Source: Actinomadura sp. NBRC 104412
GTDB lineage: Bacteria; Actinomycetota; Actinomycetes; Streptosporangiales; Streptosporangiaceae
DNA length: 64,000 nt
NCBI RefSeq assembly: GCF_030269515.1
Contig: NZ_BSTM01000003.1
Location: 271,179-335,178, forward strand
Direction: 5' to 3'
A program made the position numbers and the translations under genes. The notes beneath the pieces were generated by a model. That model was not told the DNA's origin. It searched no databases and saw only the letters and a list, made by a program, of their open reading frames with translations. Position 1 is the first letter of the stretch. Each line of letters begins with the position of its first letter. Of this stretch, positions 39,686 to 50,468 are shown piece by piece.

Positions 39686-39762
39686 CGAGGCGTCTCCAGT
39701 GGCGTCCGGTCCGCGGGCGGCCCGGTGCGGGAAGGGGTCGACCGGGAACGGTCCGACCGGGA

Positions 39763-39794
39763 ACGGGTCAACAACGGGTCAACAACGGGTCAAC
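39763..39794. repeat. Short 11-bp tandem repeat at the 3' end of the cupin-like gene
   Basis: ACGGGTCAACA is repeated almost three times. The stop codon of the 39790-40557 gene (minus strand) lies inside the third unit. Confidence 0.7.
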
Positions 39795-40557
39795 TCGGTG
39801 CGGTGCGACCGGTCCGCCCGCGCGTGCCGGGCGGGTCGGGATCGGCCGGGGGCCTCGCGGCGACACGGCCGGCGGCGGGTTCGGGCAGGACCGGGTGGGC
39901 GGCCTCGATGCGCCGGACCGAGCGCAGTGCCGCCCTGGCCGTCTCGTCCGGCCCGCAGCGCAGCCGCCGCGTCTCGTGTGACGGGGCGTCCAGCGGGCCG
40001 AGCGACAGGTTGCCGCCGCCCGGGTCCTGACGGCCCAGCGCGACGGTGGCCGCGTCGGGGCCGCCCTCGACGTACGTGCTGTGGAAGACCCCGGCCGGCA
40101 GCGTGTAGGTGTCGCCCGTGCCGTAGGTGGAGGCGGCTCCGGGGAGGTAGCGGACGGTACGGCCGGTCGCCTTGAGCTCGTCCACCTCGCCCTTGCTGAC
40201 GACCTCGAACAGCCGGTGCGTGGCACCGTCCGGTCCGGAGGGCGCGGTCTCGGCCACATGGGCGCGGGCGTTCCGCACCGAGCCGTACAACACGAAGCTC
40301 ACCAGCTCCCAGCTATGGCAGTGCACGCCGGAGGTCGTCGTCTCCACCGACTGTACCTCGGGGGACCAGATATGCAGGCACACGCCTAGGTCACCTGTCC
40401 GTTCCAAAGGAAGACACAGGAAACCCAGGGGATGGCGCACCGCGTTGATGGGCATACGCCCCTCGGCGATGTCACCCAGCACGCGCCAGGCCCACCGCGG
40501 GACGGTGGCAGCCGCAGTACCCCCGGTGATCTCCCCGTACAGGTCGGTGTAGCGCAT
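39790..40557 (-). CDS. Cupin-like protein of unknown function
   Basis: 255 residues from ATG. The core (residues 45-185) looks like a cupin barrel: LCLHIWSPEVQSVETTTSG, HCHSWELVSFVLYGSVRN (His-x-His and Glu) and the second motif TYTLPAGVFHSTYVEGG (His). These could bind one metal ion. The C-terminal 60 residues are rich in Pro, Arg and Ala and look disordered. I do not recognise the family. It sits between the phosphatase gene and a membrane protein on the same strand in the accessory block before uvrB. A dioxygenase, isomerase or binding role would all fit a cupin. Confidence 0.6.
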   Translation of the reverse strand: MRYTDLYGEITGGTAAATVPRWAWRVLGDIAEGRMPINAVRHPLGFLCLPLERTGDLGVCLHIWSPEVQSVETTTSGVHCHSWELVSFVLYGSVRNARAHVAETAPSGPDGATHRLFEVVSKGEVDELKATGRTVRYLPGAASTYGTGDTYTLPAGVFHSTYVEGGPDAATVALGRQDPGGGNLSLGPLDAPSHETRRLRCGPDETARAALRSVRRIEAAHPVLPEPAAGRVAARPPADPDPPGTRGRTGRTAPS

Positions 40558-40594
40558 GGCCGTCTGTCCGCTGCGTCGATCTGGTGGTCGTGGC

Positions 40595-41644
40595 CTACTC
40601 GTAGGGGTCCTTGGCGCGGAGCGCCTTGCGGATGATCTCGACGATGTCGCGGTCGGTGTAGCCGGGCGCCAGATCGATCCCGAGCACCTCGAAGAGCTTG
40701 CGCACCTCCTCGACGGTCGGCTCGTCGTCCAGCGGCGCCGTCCGGGCCCGCTCCACCGGCACCCGCCGGGCCTGGTCGAGGCTGGTCTGCAACTCCGCGC
40801 TGATCCAGCCGTAGTAGAACTTGCCGCTGTCGATCACCAGCGCCTCGCCGCGCGGGTCGTCCCGCGTCACCACCACGCGCGACGCCGCGAGGTCATAGCG
40901 CAGCGTCGTCATCGTCTGCGACAGGCCGATGTCGATGTCGAGCATGCCGAACCGCTGCTTGTGCCAGCACGCCGCCAGGATCGTCGCGTACGCCTCCTTG
41001 CGGGTGCGCTCCAGCGTCCACGTCTCCCCGGTGGCGTCGGGGCGCTCGGCCACCGAACGCCGGTGCTGCGCGTAGTCGCCGCACACCGCCTCATTGGTCG
41101 GATCGATGATCTCAAGGCGGAACCACAGGGTGCGGCGGTCGCGGCGGGCGGCGGACACGCACTCGGGCAGCGTCTTGGCCCGGATGTAGGTGCCGGTGCC
41201 GCCCTTGAAGAACCACCGGTCGGTGTCGCGCCGGGCCTCCTCCAGCACCTGACCCACCTGCGCCCCGCTGATGACCCGGACGACCGCGGTCTCCTCCAGC
41301 GCGCGCCTGGTGTCGGTCACCACGCCCTCGAACACGTCCAGGCGGTCGAACTTCGCGCTGAGGTCGTCCAGGCTCGTCGAGGAGGACTGGAGCGCCTGGC
41401 GCACCTCCACCTCGACGGGGGCCCGGCGGGCCCGGTCCCGCAGCAGGTAGGTGGCGAGCAGGCCGACCACGGCCAGCACCGCGCCGTCGGTGATCTCATT
41501 CTCGTTCGGCAGGTCGAAGCCCACGCTGAGCACGCCGACGGCTATGGCCAGGACCAGCGCGATGACGGCGTCGATGTTCTTCCCTACCCAGGTGGCGAAG
41601 CGGGTCATCGTCTGCTGCATCCCCGTCCATGTCGGCGTGGTCAT
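40595..41644 (-). CDS. Membrane-anchored protein of unknown family next to the STAND block
   Basis: 349 residues from the ATG at 41644. Two hydrophobic segments near the N terminus (IDAVIALVLAIAVGVLSVGF and DGAVLAVVGLLATYLL) are followed by a helical linker and a cytoplasmic domain (residues 105-290): VVRVISGAQVGQVLEEAR, WFFKGGTGTYIRAKTLPE, LWFRLEIIDPTNEAVCGDYA, YATILAACWHKQRFGMLD. The layout recalls phospholipase-D-like regions, but no HxK motif is present, so activity is not claimed. A C-terminal helical stretch (EVRKLFEVLGIDLAPGYTD) could be an interaction module. It is not in an operon with the TIR-NACHT gene. A link to it is speculation based on location. Confidence 0.6.
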   Translation of the reverse strand: MTTPTWTGMQQTMTRFATWVGKNIDAVIALVLAIAVGVLSVGFDLPNENEITDGAVLAVVGLLATYLLRDRARRAPVEVEVRQALQSSSTSLDDLSAKFDRLDVFEGVVTDTRRALEETAVVRVISGAQVGQVLEEARRDTDRWFFKGGTGTYIRAKTLPECVSAARRDRRTLWFRLEIIDPTNEAVCGDYAQHRRSVAERPDATGETWTLERTRKEAYATILAACWHKQRFGMLDIDIGLSQTMTTLRYDLAASRVVVTRDDPRGEALVIDSGKFYYGWISAELQTSLDQARRVPVERARTAPLDDEPTVEEVRKLFEVLGIDLAPGYTDRDIVEIIRKALRAKDPYE

Positions 41645-41781
41645 GGTAACCACCCCGCGCGGCATGCGGCCACCGCCATATCCCTTGCGTGGAAGGGGTT
41701 CCCGCGAACTCCGCCGCCTTTTCTCGGTAAGGCTCCCTTTGAACTGCCATGACCGGTGCGGGATGTGCACAACCTGCGCTA

Positions 41782-41787
41782 TAAGCT
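41782..41787 (+). promoter_or_regulatory. Leaderless -10 element (TAAGCT) for the histidine kinase gene
   Basis: TAAGCT (overlapping TATAAG at 41780-41785) lies 6 bases before the ATG at 41794. Confidence 0.55.
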
Positions 41788-41793
41788 CGTTCC

Positions 41794-42945
41794 ATGACCA
41801 TCCGGGGCTGGTGGTCGGCGCTGTGGCCGACGCGTCGCTCCCGTGCGCTGGACGTCTCACTGGCCCTCGGGACGGCCGTGCTGGATGGTGTCTGGCTGTT
41901 CTACGCGGAGCAGCATTTCTGGCTGCCCCCATGGGAGGTCTCGCTCGCCAGCGTCATCCTGGGCCTGGCCCTGGTGGTGCGGCGCCGCCACCCGGTGGGA
42001 TTGACCGTGTTCGGCCTGATCTTCGCCCCGCCCACGGGCGGCGGGGGCATCTCGGCCCTCATCCAGCTCTACTCCCTGGGCGCCTACGCGGCCTCGCGGC
42101 GGACCGTCATCGCCCTCGCGGTCGCCGGATACCTGCTGTACCTGATCTTTCCGGGGCCCACGGTGACGACGGAGTCGTTCGCCGTCCGGGCCATCACCGG
42201 GTTCGCCTTCATCGCCCCGCCCGTCCTGCTGGGCCTGTACATGGGCACCCGCAAGCAGCTCCTCCGTTCCCTTCAAGAGCGCACCGAGCGGCTGGAGCGC
42301 GAGCAGCATCTGCTGGCCGAGCGTGCCCGGGGGGAGGAGCGCACCCGGATCGCCCGCGAGATGCACGACGTGGTGGCCAACCGGGTGAGCGTCATGGTCG
42401 TCCACGCGGGGGCACTCAAGGCGATCGCCGCCCGCGACCCCGAGCGCGCCGCCGAGACCGCCGCCGTCATCGGCGACATGGGACGGCAGGCCCTGGAGGA
42501 GCTGCGCCATGTCATCGGGGTCCTGCGGCAGGGTGAGGAACCCCTCACCCAGGGCACCCCCTCTTTCTCCGAGATACGCGAGCTGATCGGAAGGTCCAGC
42601 GCCGCCGGGCTCCCCGTGGAGATCACCGTCTCGGGTGAGGAACGTCCCATGCCGCCTGCCGTGGGACGCACGCTCTACCGCCTCGTCCAGGAGGCCCTGA
42701 CCAACGTCCACAAGCACGCAGGGGACGCCGACACGGAGATCGAGGTCGCGATGACCGCCGAGGCGGTCGAGGTCGAGGTCCGCAACGCCCGGCCCCGCGC
42801 CGCCCCCAGGCACGGGCTGCCCAGCGGCGGGCACGGCCTGGTGGGGCTCCGGGAGCGGGTCACCGCGCTGGGCGGCGGCTTCGAGGCGGGCCCCTGCGAG
42901 GGCGGGTTCAAGGTCAGGGCCCGCCTTCCGCTTCCGGCCTCCTGA
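41794..42945 (+). CDS. NarL-type two-component sensor histidine kinase (HisKA_3)
   Basis: 383 residues. About five helices occupy residues 18-150. A coiled-coil linker leads to the dimerisation domain with the phosphoacceptor His191 in RIAREMHDVVANRVSV. The ATPase part has QEALTNVHKHAGDADTEIEV (N box) and GGHGLVGLRERVTALGG (G box). With no large extracytoplasmic domain it probably senses a signal within or near the membrane. The usual partner, a LuxR-type response regulator, is not next to it, so this is an orphan kinase in the window. Confidence 0.92.
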   Translation: MTIRGWWSALWPTRRSRALDVSLALGTAVLDGVWLFYAEQHFWLPPWEVSLASVILGLALVVRRRHPVGLTVFGLIFAPPTGGGGISALIQLYSLGAYAASRRTVIALAVAGYLLYLIFPGPTVTTESFAVRAITGFAFIAPPVLLGLYMGTRKQLLRSLQERTERLEREQHLLAERARGEERTRIAREMHDVVANRVSVMVVHAGALKAIAARDPERAAETAAVIGDMGRQALEELRHVIGVLRQGEEPLTQGTPSFSEIRELIGRSSAAGLPVEITVSGEERPMPPAVGRTLYRLVQEALTNVHKHAGDADTEIEVAMTAEAVEVEVRNARPRAAPRHGLPSGGHGLVGLRERVTALGGGFEAGPCEGGFKVRARLPLPAS

Positions 42946-43048
42946 CCTGCGGAAATAATCCCGGGCCCCAGATTGTCCTTCCCCCTGCATACAGTGGGAC
43001 GGGCAGCGAAGGCCGGCCGGTGGGCCGGCATGGCACGAGGGGGGCGGG

Positions 43049-45173
<2,125 letters not shown>

Positions 45174-45181
<8 letters not shown>

Positions 45182-45531
45182 CGGAGGCCCCGGTGCGCGT
45201 CCTGCCCGCCTGGCTCCTGGCCAGGACCGCGCCCATGAGAGGCCGTCCGGTTCCAGTTCCCGGTAGGTGCCCCAGCCCCGGTCGATCGCCACGTCGAGCA
45301 GGGCGCGGACGACGCCGGGCCGGTGCAGGCCGAGGTAGGCGCCGTCCTCCGCCCGCACCACCCGCCGTAAGACCCGGCGCCTCGGGCACACCTGCGTAGG
45401 GGCTGCCCTGGTCCGACTTGGGAATAGGGGGAAGGGCCTGGCGGCACCTGCCCGTAGGCGCCGCCGTAAGGGGGCGGCTGCTGTCCCGGCCGCTCGTCGG
45501 GAGCCGGTCGCGGTCGCGTCATGCGGATCAT
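45174..45531 (-). pseudogene. Possible broken gene in the uvrB-LLM gap
   Basis: No intact gene fills 45182-45660. On the minus strand a start (MIRMTRPRPAPDERPGQ, from 45531) leads into a Pro/Gly/Tyr-rich stretch (PPPYGGAYGQVPPGPSPYSQ). Protein-like sequence then continues in another frame: RVLRRVVRAEDGAYLGLHRP and GVVRALLDVAIDRGWGTY. That frame has no stop before it runs antisense into uvrB, whereas a third frame stops at 45174, next to the uvrB end. This suggests one or two frameshifts in a small Pro-rich protein. I do not recognise the family, and sequencing error is an alternative. Confidence 0.35.
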
Positions 45532-45660
45532 GGTAGGGACTCCCCGCCCACCGACCTGACCGATCTTGCACGGGCAGAAGCGCACCGGTTGACCTCAAGC
45601 AAAGTTGAGCTACTAGCGTCGGCGGCGTTCAAGGATGGAAACCTCGGAAGGCGCAGGCGG

Positions 45661-46491
45661 ATGACACGACTTGACCTCGGCCCCATCGGCGTGACCCTGG
45701 ACGTACGCCCCGACGGCGGTCACCTCGACGACGCCGCCATGCTGGAGAGCCTCGGCTACTCGACGCTCTGGATCGTCGGCGGCCAGTTGGCGACCCTGGA
45801 TCCCCTGCGAGACGTCATCGGGGCGACCAGGACCGTCCCCGTCGGCAGCGCGATCATCCCCGCCCGGGTGTACGCGCCCGAGGACGTGGTCGCGCTGCGC
45901 CGCGACCTCGAGACCTCCCATCCGGGACGGCTGATCACGGGGCTGGGCGGGGCGCACGGCGATCACCCGCTGCGGACCATGAACGCCTACCTCGACAGCC
46001 TGGACGCCGCCGACCCGCCCGTCCCGGCCGCCGCCCGCATGCTGTCGGCGCTGGGCCCGCGGATGCTGGAGCTGTCCCGCGACCGGGCGGCCGGTGCCGT
46101 GCCGCTGCTGGTCACCCCGGAGTTCACCGCGGACGCCCGGCGGATCCTGGGGGACGAGGCGACCCTGGCCGTCATGGAGTACGTCGTCCTGGAAAGCGAT
46201 CCGCGGCTCGCAAGGGACACGGTGCGCGAGCCCATCGGCTTCCTGACGAGGGTCGGCGGCTACCCGAAGAACCTGCGCCGGATGGGCTTCACCGAGGAGG
46301 ACATCGCCGGCCTCAGCGACCGCCTGATCGACGGGCTGGTCGCGTGGGGCGACCTCGACACCGTCACCGCCCGCCTGAAGCGCCACCTGGACGCGGGCGC
46401 CGACCAGGTCGTCCTGGTCGTACGCCCCACAGACCCGAACGCCATCCCTCACAAGGAGTGGCGTGCCTTGGCCGACGCCCTCATCGGCTGA
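45661..46491 (+). CDS. LLM-class flavin (F420-type) oxidoreductase
   Basis: 276 residues from the ATG at 45661. The luciferase-like fold begins with LGPIGVTLDVRP and ESLGYSTLWIVGG, with GSAIIPARVYAPEDV and LITGLGGAHGDHP in the barrel and QVVLVVRPTDPNAIPHKEWRALA at the end. It resembles the actinobacterial probable F420-dependent subfamily (TIGR03620 as I recall). F420 enzymes reduce enones, quinones or other small molecules by hydride transfer. Cofactor (F420 versus FMN) and substrate are inferred from family only. Confidence 0.85.
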   Translation: MTRLDLGPIGVTLDVRPDGGHLDDAAMLESLGYSTLWIVGGQLATLDPLRDVIGATRTVPVGSAIIPARVYAPEDVVALRRDLETSHPGRLITGLGGAHGDHPLRTMNAYLDSLDAADPPVPAAARMLSALGPRMLELSRDRAAGAVPLLVTPEFTADARRILGDEATLAVMEYVVLESDPRLARDTVREPIGFLTRVGGYPKNLRRMGFTEEDIAGLSDRLIDGLVAWGDLDTVTARLKRHLDAGADQVVLVVRPTDPNAIPHKEWRALADALIG

Positions 46492-46617
46492 CTCCGGGCA
46501 GCATGCGGCTACCAGGCTGCGGCGATGGAGCGCGTGCCCAGAAGCCCCGCCCAGTCCGCGGACTCGGAGACCGCCGAGTGGAGCCGGGTTCGTGGGTGGG
46601 TCGGCTGGTTGCGGGGG

Positions 46618-46998
46618 TCAGTACGGGAGTTGCTGGAGGGTCCAGCCGTTGCCGTCGGGGTCGGTGAAGGCGGCGTAGGAGACGGCGGGTTTGCCGGGGG
46701 CGCCCATGGTCTCGACTTCGGCGATCTCGACGCCGCGGTCGAGGAGCCAGGCTCGGGACGCGTGGATGTCGGAGACGACCAGGTGCAGTCCTTGCACGGA
46801 GCCAGGGGGTGTGTCGACGACTCCGGTGCCGATGCAGATCGAGCACGCCGAGCCCGGTGGGGTGAGCTGGACGACGCGGAACTCGTCGCCGAACCGCTGG
46901 TCGAGGTCGACGGTGAAGCCGAGCTTGGTGGAGTAGAACTCCTTGGCGCGGTCCACGTCCGAGACCGGGATCGGGACGAGTTCCAGCTTCATGTCCAT
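46618..46998 (-). CDS. VOC-superfamily (glyoxalase/bleomycin-resistance fold) protein
   Basis: 126 residues with two beta-alpha-beta-beta-beta modules. Landmarks are LELVPIPVSDVDRAKEFYSTKLGF, VVQLTPPGSACSI, LHLVVSDIHASRAWLLDRG and AAFTDPDGNGWTLQQL (the metal-binding Glu of many members is Gln-Gln here). Members include glyoxalases, dioxygenases and antibiotic-binding proteins. No specific function can be read. The ATG at 46998 has AAGGAC upstream. Confidence 0.88.
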   Translation of the reverse strand: MDMKLELVPIPVSDVDRAKEFYSTKLGFTVDLDQRFGDEFRVVQLTPPGSACSICIGTGVVDTPPGSVQGLHLVVSDIHASRAWLLDRGVEIAEVETMGAPGKPAVSYAAFTDPDGNGWTLQQLPY

Positions 46999-47150
46999 GG
47001 CGGTGTCCTTGTCCGACTGGTGGCCTGCCTCACGGTAGGGCCCTCAACGATCACGTGGGCGGCCGTGGCCATGAGAGGACGCAGGAACACCTGACGAAAG
47101 TCATGGGGGCGCCCGCCGATCCTGCATGGTGGACGGGGCGGGCGGATTCC

Positions 47151-47156
47151 TAGGTT
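47151..47156 (+). promoter_or_regulatory. Leaderless -10 element (TAGGTT) for the ABC ATPase gene
   Basis: TAGGTT lies 7 bases before the ATG at 47164, with no ribosome-binding site between. Confidence 0.45.
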
Positions 47157-47163
47157 CGACGGC

Positions 47164-47916
47164 ATGAACGATGCCGATCACTGGGCCGCCTCCGCCACGG
47201 AGCTGACCAAGGTCTACGGTCAGGGCGAGACGCGGGTGACCGCGCTCGACAAGGTCTCCGTCGGGTTCCGGAGGGGCGAGTTCACCGCGATCATGGGGCC
47301 GTCCGGGTCGGGGAAGTCGACCCTGATGCACTGCATGGCGGGCCTCGACTCGCTCACGTCCGGCTCGGCGCGGATCGGCGGTACCGAGCTGGGCTCGCTG
47401 GGCGACCGGCGGCTCACCCGGCTGCGCCGCGACCGGGTCGGGTTCGTCTTCCAGTCCTTCAACCTGCTGCCGACGCCGACCACGGGCGAGAACATCACGT
47501 TGCCCCTCGACATCGCGCGCCGCAGGCCCGACCCGGAGTGGCTGGCGAGGGTGGTGGCGACGGTGGGCCTGGCCGACCGGCTCGGGCACCGTCCCGGGCA
47601 GTTGTCCGGCGGGCAGCAGCAGCGGGTGGCGGTGGCGCGGGCCCTGGTGACGCGGCCCGAGGTCGTGTTCGCGGACGAGCCGACCGGCAACCTGGACTCG
47701 CGGTCCGGCACGGAGGTGCTGGGATTCCTGCGCGATTCGGTACGGGGGCTGGGAAGCACCGTGGTGATGGTCACGCACGATCCGGTGGCCGCCGCGTACG
47801 CGGACCGCGTGGTGTTCCTCGCCGACGGACGTGTCGTGGGGGAGCTGAGCGGGCCCACCGCCGAGGCGGTGCTCGACTTCGTCAAGCGGCTGGACGCGGG
47901 GAGCGGTCAGAACTGA
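47164..47916 (+). CDS. ABC transporter ATP-binding protein (MacB/LolD type)
   Basis: 250 residues. Walker A is GPSGSGKST, the Q loop is VGFVFQSFNLLPTPT, the signature is LSGGQQQRVAVARAL, Walker B is VVFADEPTGNLD and the switch His is in MVTHDPV. These are typical of ATPases that drive FtsX-type permeases by mechanotransmission rather than substrate transport. Its TGA overlaps the next ATG by one base (TGATG), so the two proteins form one complex. Confidence 0.95.
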   Translation: MNDADHWAASATELTKVYGQGETRVTALDKVSVGFRRGEFTAIMGPSGSGKSTLMHCMAGLDSLTSGSARIGGTELGSLGDRRLTRLRRDRVGFVFQSFNLLPTPTTGENITLPLDIARRRPDPEWLARVVATVGLADRLGHRPGQLSGGQQQRVAVARALVTRPEVVFADEPTGNLDSRSGTEVLGFLRDSVRGLGSTVVMVTHDPVAAAYADRVVFLADGRVVGELSGPTAEAVLDFVKRLDAGSGQN

Positions 47917-50435
47917 TGGTCCGTACCGCGTTGCGCGACGTTATCGCGCACAAGGCCCGGCTGCTGATGACCGCGCTCGCCGTTCTGCTCGGCGTGGCGT
48001 TCGTGTCCGGCACGCTGGTGTTCACCGACAGCGTCTCCACCGCCTACACGCGCGGCTCCGAGAGGAGCTTCGACCGCGTGGACGTCCGGATCCGTCCCAT
48101 CGGGACGGGGGACTCGGGCGGCACCGGCAGCCTGCTCGACAGGCGCCTGCTGGACCGGGCGGGCGCGCTGCCGGGCGTCGCGTCCGCCACCGGCACGGTG
48201 TCCGGTTTCACCGCGCTGGCGGGACGGGACGGCCGGATGCTCGGCGACGGCTGGGCCACCATGGGCGCCAACTACTCCGGGCAACCGCTGGTGGAGGGAC
48301 GGGCGCCGCGCGCCGCCGGCGAGATCGCCATCGACGCCGAGACCGCCGCGCGCAGCGGGTACGGGGTGGGCGACACCGTCCGGCTGTCGGTGAGCGGACC
48401 CGTGCTGGACGGGCGGGTCACCGGTGTCTTCTCCACGACCGATGGGAACGTCGCGGCGGGCGGCACGCTCACCGTCTTCGACACCGCCACGGCCCAGCGC
48501 CTGTTCGCGGAGCCGGGCCGCTACAACCACATCGACCTGGAGGCGGCGCCCGGCACGTCCCAGGACGCGCTGCGGCGGCAGGTGGAGCGGCTGCTGCCGT
48601 ACGGGAGCGAGGCCGTCACCCGGGGCGAGCTGGTCCGGCAGCAGACGGCCCGGAACGCCGCGAGCTTCTCCTCGCTCTCCCAGATCCTCCTGGCCTGCGC
48701 GGGCGTGGCGCTGTTCGTCGGCGGCTTCCTGATCGTCAACACCTTCACGATGCTGATCGCCCGGCGCGGCAGGGAGCTGGCGCTGCTGCGCGCGGTCGGC
48801 GCGACCCGGGGGCAGGTGACCAGGTCGGTGCTGGCCGAGGCCGCCATGGTCGGCCTCGTCGCGTCCGCGGTGGGCCTGGCCATCGGCGCCGGTGTGGGCG
48901 CGGCCGTCCGCGCGCTGCTGTCGGCCTCGGGCGGCCTGCTGCCCGACGGCCCGCTGGTCATCAGCTCCGCCACCGTGCTGGTCTCGCTGGGGCTCGGTCT
49001 CGGCGTCACGCTGGCCGCCGCGTGGCTGCCCGCCCGGCACGTCTCGGCGATCCCGCCGGTGGCGGCGCTGAGCGGCGCGTACACGCCACCGGCCGGGCGG
49101 CGCCTGGTGGTGCGCGACTCCATCGGCGCCGTCCTCGCCGCGACCGGTGGCGGCATGGTGGTCGCCTCCACCTTCGCGGACGGGGGCGGCACCGCGGCCC
49201 TGGACGAGCAGGAGGCGTTGCTGGGCCTGGGGGCGGTGCTGCTGCTCACCGGCGTGTTCGTGCTGACCCCGCTGATCTCCCGACCGGTGATCGCCGCCGC
49301 CGGGCCCGCGCTGCGCCGCTTCGGCGTGGTCGGACGGCTGGCCGGGCGGAACGCCGTGCGCGATCCGCGCCGCACGGCCGCCACCGCCTCGGCGCTGACC
49401 ATCGGCCTCACTCTGATCACGGCCCTGAGCGTGCTCGGCACCAGCGCCGACAGGACCATCCGGGAACTGGCCGGAGCCGACTACATCCGCGCCGACTACG
49501 TCGTCACCATGGCGAACTCCGGTTCCCTCGCGCCCGACGCGGAGCGGCGGCTGAACGCGCTGGAGGAGGTCGTCGCGTCGTCCCCGAGGCGGGAGACGCC
49601 GGCCCGTGTGGACGGTGAGGACCAGGCGGTGACGGGCTTCGACACGGCGACGATCCGGCAGCTGGTCGGGTTCGAGTTCGTCGAGGGGACGTACGCCCCC
49701 GGCGACACGGCCGTGGTCGACGACGTGACCGCCGCCGAGCGCGGCTGGCGCGTCGGCGACACCCTCACGGTCGTCTGGCCGGACGGCAGGCGCGGCACGC
49801 TGACGGTCAGCGGCCTCTACCGGAGCGCCTTCGACAGGGGTGTGAAGGTCGACACCTCCGTGATGGACCCGCATCTGGACCGCATCGCCGACAACCAGAT
49901 CTTCCTCAAGACCAGGGGCGGGACGAGCGACGCCAACAGGCGCGCCGTGGAGAGGGCGCTGGGCGGCAGTCCGGCCGTCCGCGTCTCCGACAAGGACGAC
50001 CTGGTGAAGCAGTTCACGGGCGCGGTCGGGATCGTCCTGAGCGTCCTGTACGGGATGCTCGCGCTCGCCGTCCTCGTCGCGGTCCTCGGCGTGGTGAACA
50101 CGATGGCGATGTCCGTCCACGAACGCGCGCGGGAGATCGGGCTCCTCCGCGCGGTCGGGCTGGACCGCCAGGGCGTCCGCCTGATGATCCGCCTGGAGGC
50201 GACGGTCATCGCGCTGTTCGGCGGGGCGCTGGGCGTCGCGCTCGGCGTCCTGCTCGGCTGGGCGGCCGGTGAGCTGGTCTCCACGACGGTCCTGGACACC
50301 TGGAGCTTCGTGGTCCCCTGGGGACGCCTGGCGCTCGTGCTGGTGTCGGCGGCGCTGGTCGGCGTGGAGGCCGCGGTGTGGCCGGCGCGCCGCGCCACCA
50401 GGCTCGGCACGCTGGAGGCGATCGGCGCCGGATGA
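47916..50435 (+). CDS. FtsX-like ABC transporter permease
   Basis: 839 residues from the ATG at 47916. It begins with a helix (RLLMTALAVLLGVAFVSGTLVF) and a large extracytoplasmic MacB-type domain, then an FtsX core (IVNTFTMLIARRGRELALLRAVGATRGQ). More helices, a second extracytoplasmic domain and a second FtsX core (VNTMAMSVHERAREIGLLRAVGLDRQG) follow. Two FtsX domains with about ten helices are typical of the long permeases of the antimicrobial-peptide and lipoprotein transport type. With the ATPase it probably extracts a lipid-linked or peptide substrate from the membrane. No substrate or regulator gene lies beside it. Confidence 0.93.
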   Translation: MVRTALRDVIAHKARLLMTALAVLLGVAFVSGTLVFTDSVSTAYTRGSERSFDRVDVRIRPIGTGDSGGTGSLLDRRLLDRAGALPGVASATGTVSGFTALAGRDGRMLGDGWATMGANYSGQPLVEGRAPRAAGEIAIDAETAARSGYGVGDTVRLSVSGPVLDGRVTGVFSTTDGNVAAGGTLTVFDTATAQRLFAEPGRYNHIDLEAAPGTSQDALRRQVERLLPYGSEAVTRGELVRQQTARNAASFSSLSQILLACAGVALFVGGFLIVNTFTMLIARRGRELALLRAVGATRGQVTRSVLAEAAMVGLVASAVGLAIGAGVGAAVRALLSASGGLLPDGPLVISSATVLVSLGLGLGVTLAAAWLPARHVSAIPPVAALSGAYTPPAGRRLVVRDSIGAVLAATGGGMVVASTFADGGGTAALDEQEALLGLGAVLLLTGVFVLTPLISRPVIAAAGPALRRFGVVGRLAGRNAVRDPRRTAATASALTIGLTLITALSVLGTSADRTIRELAGADYIRADYVVTMANSGSLAPDAERRLNALEEVVASSPRRETPARVDGEDQAVTGFDTATIRQLVGFEFVEGTYAPGDTAVVDDVTAAERGWRVGDTLTVVWPDGRRGTLTVSGLYRSAFDRGVKVDTSVMDPHLDRIADNQIFLKTRGGTSDANRRAVERALGGSPAVRVSDKDDLVKQFTGAVGIVLSVLYGMLALAVLVAVLGVVNTMAMSVHERAREIGLLRAVGLDRQGVRLMIRLEATVIALFGGALGVALGVLLGWAAGELVSTTVLDTWSFVVPWGRLALVLVSAALVGVEAAVWPARRATRLGTLEAIGAG

Positions 50436-50456
50436 GGCGGTGTCCCGGAGGGGACG

Positions 50457-50462
50457 TACGAT
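50457..50462 (+). promoter_or_regulatory. Leaderless -10 element (TACGAT) for the GNAT gene
   Basis: TACGAT ends 6 bases before the ATG at 50469. Confidence 0.5.
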
Positions 50463-50468
50463 CGCGGG

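Noticed and set aside
31590..41644. A mobile element carrying the accessory block
   Set aside because: No integrase, transposase, attachment repeats or terminal inverted repeats were seen. The only tRNA gene in the window is 18 kb away, and base composition does not change visibly.
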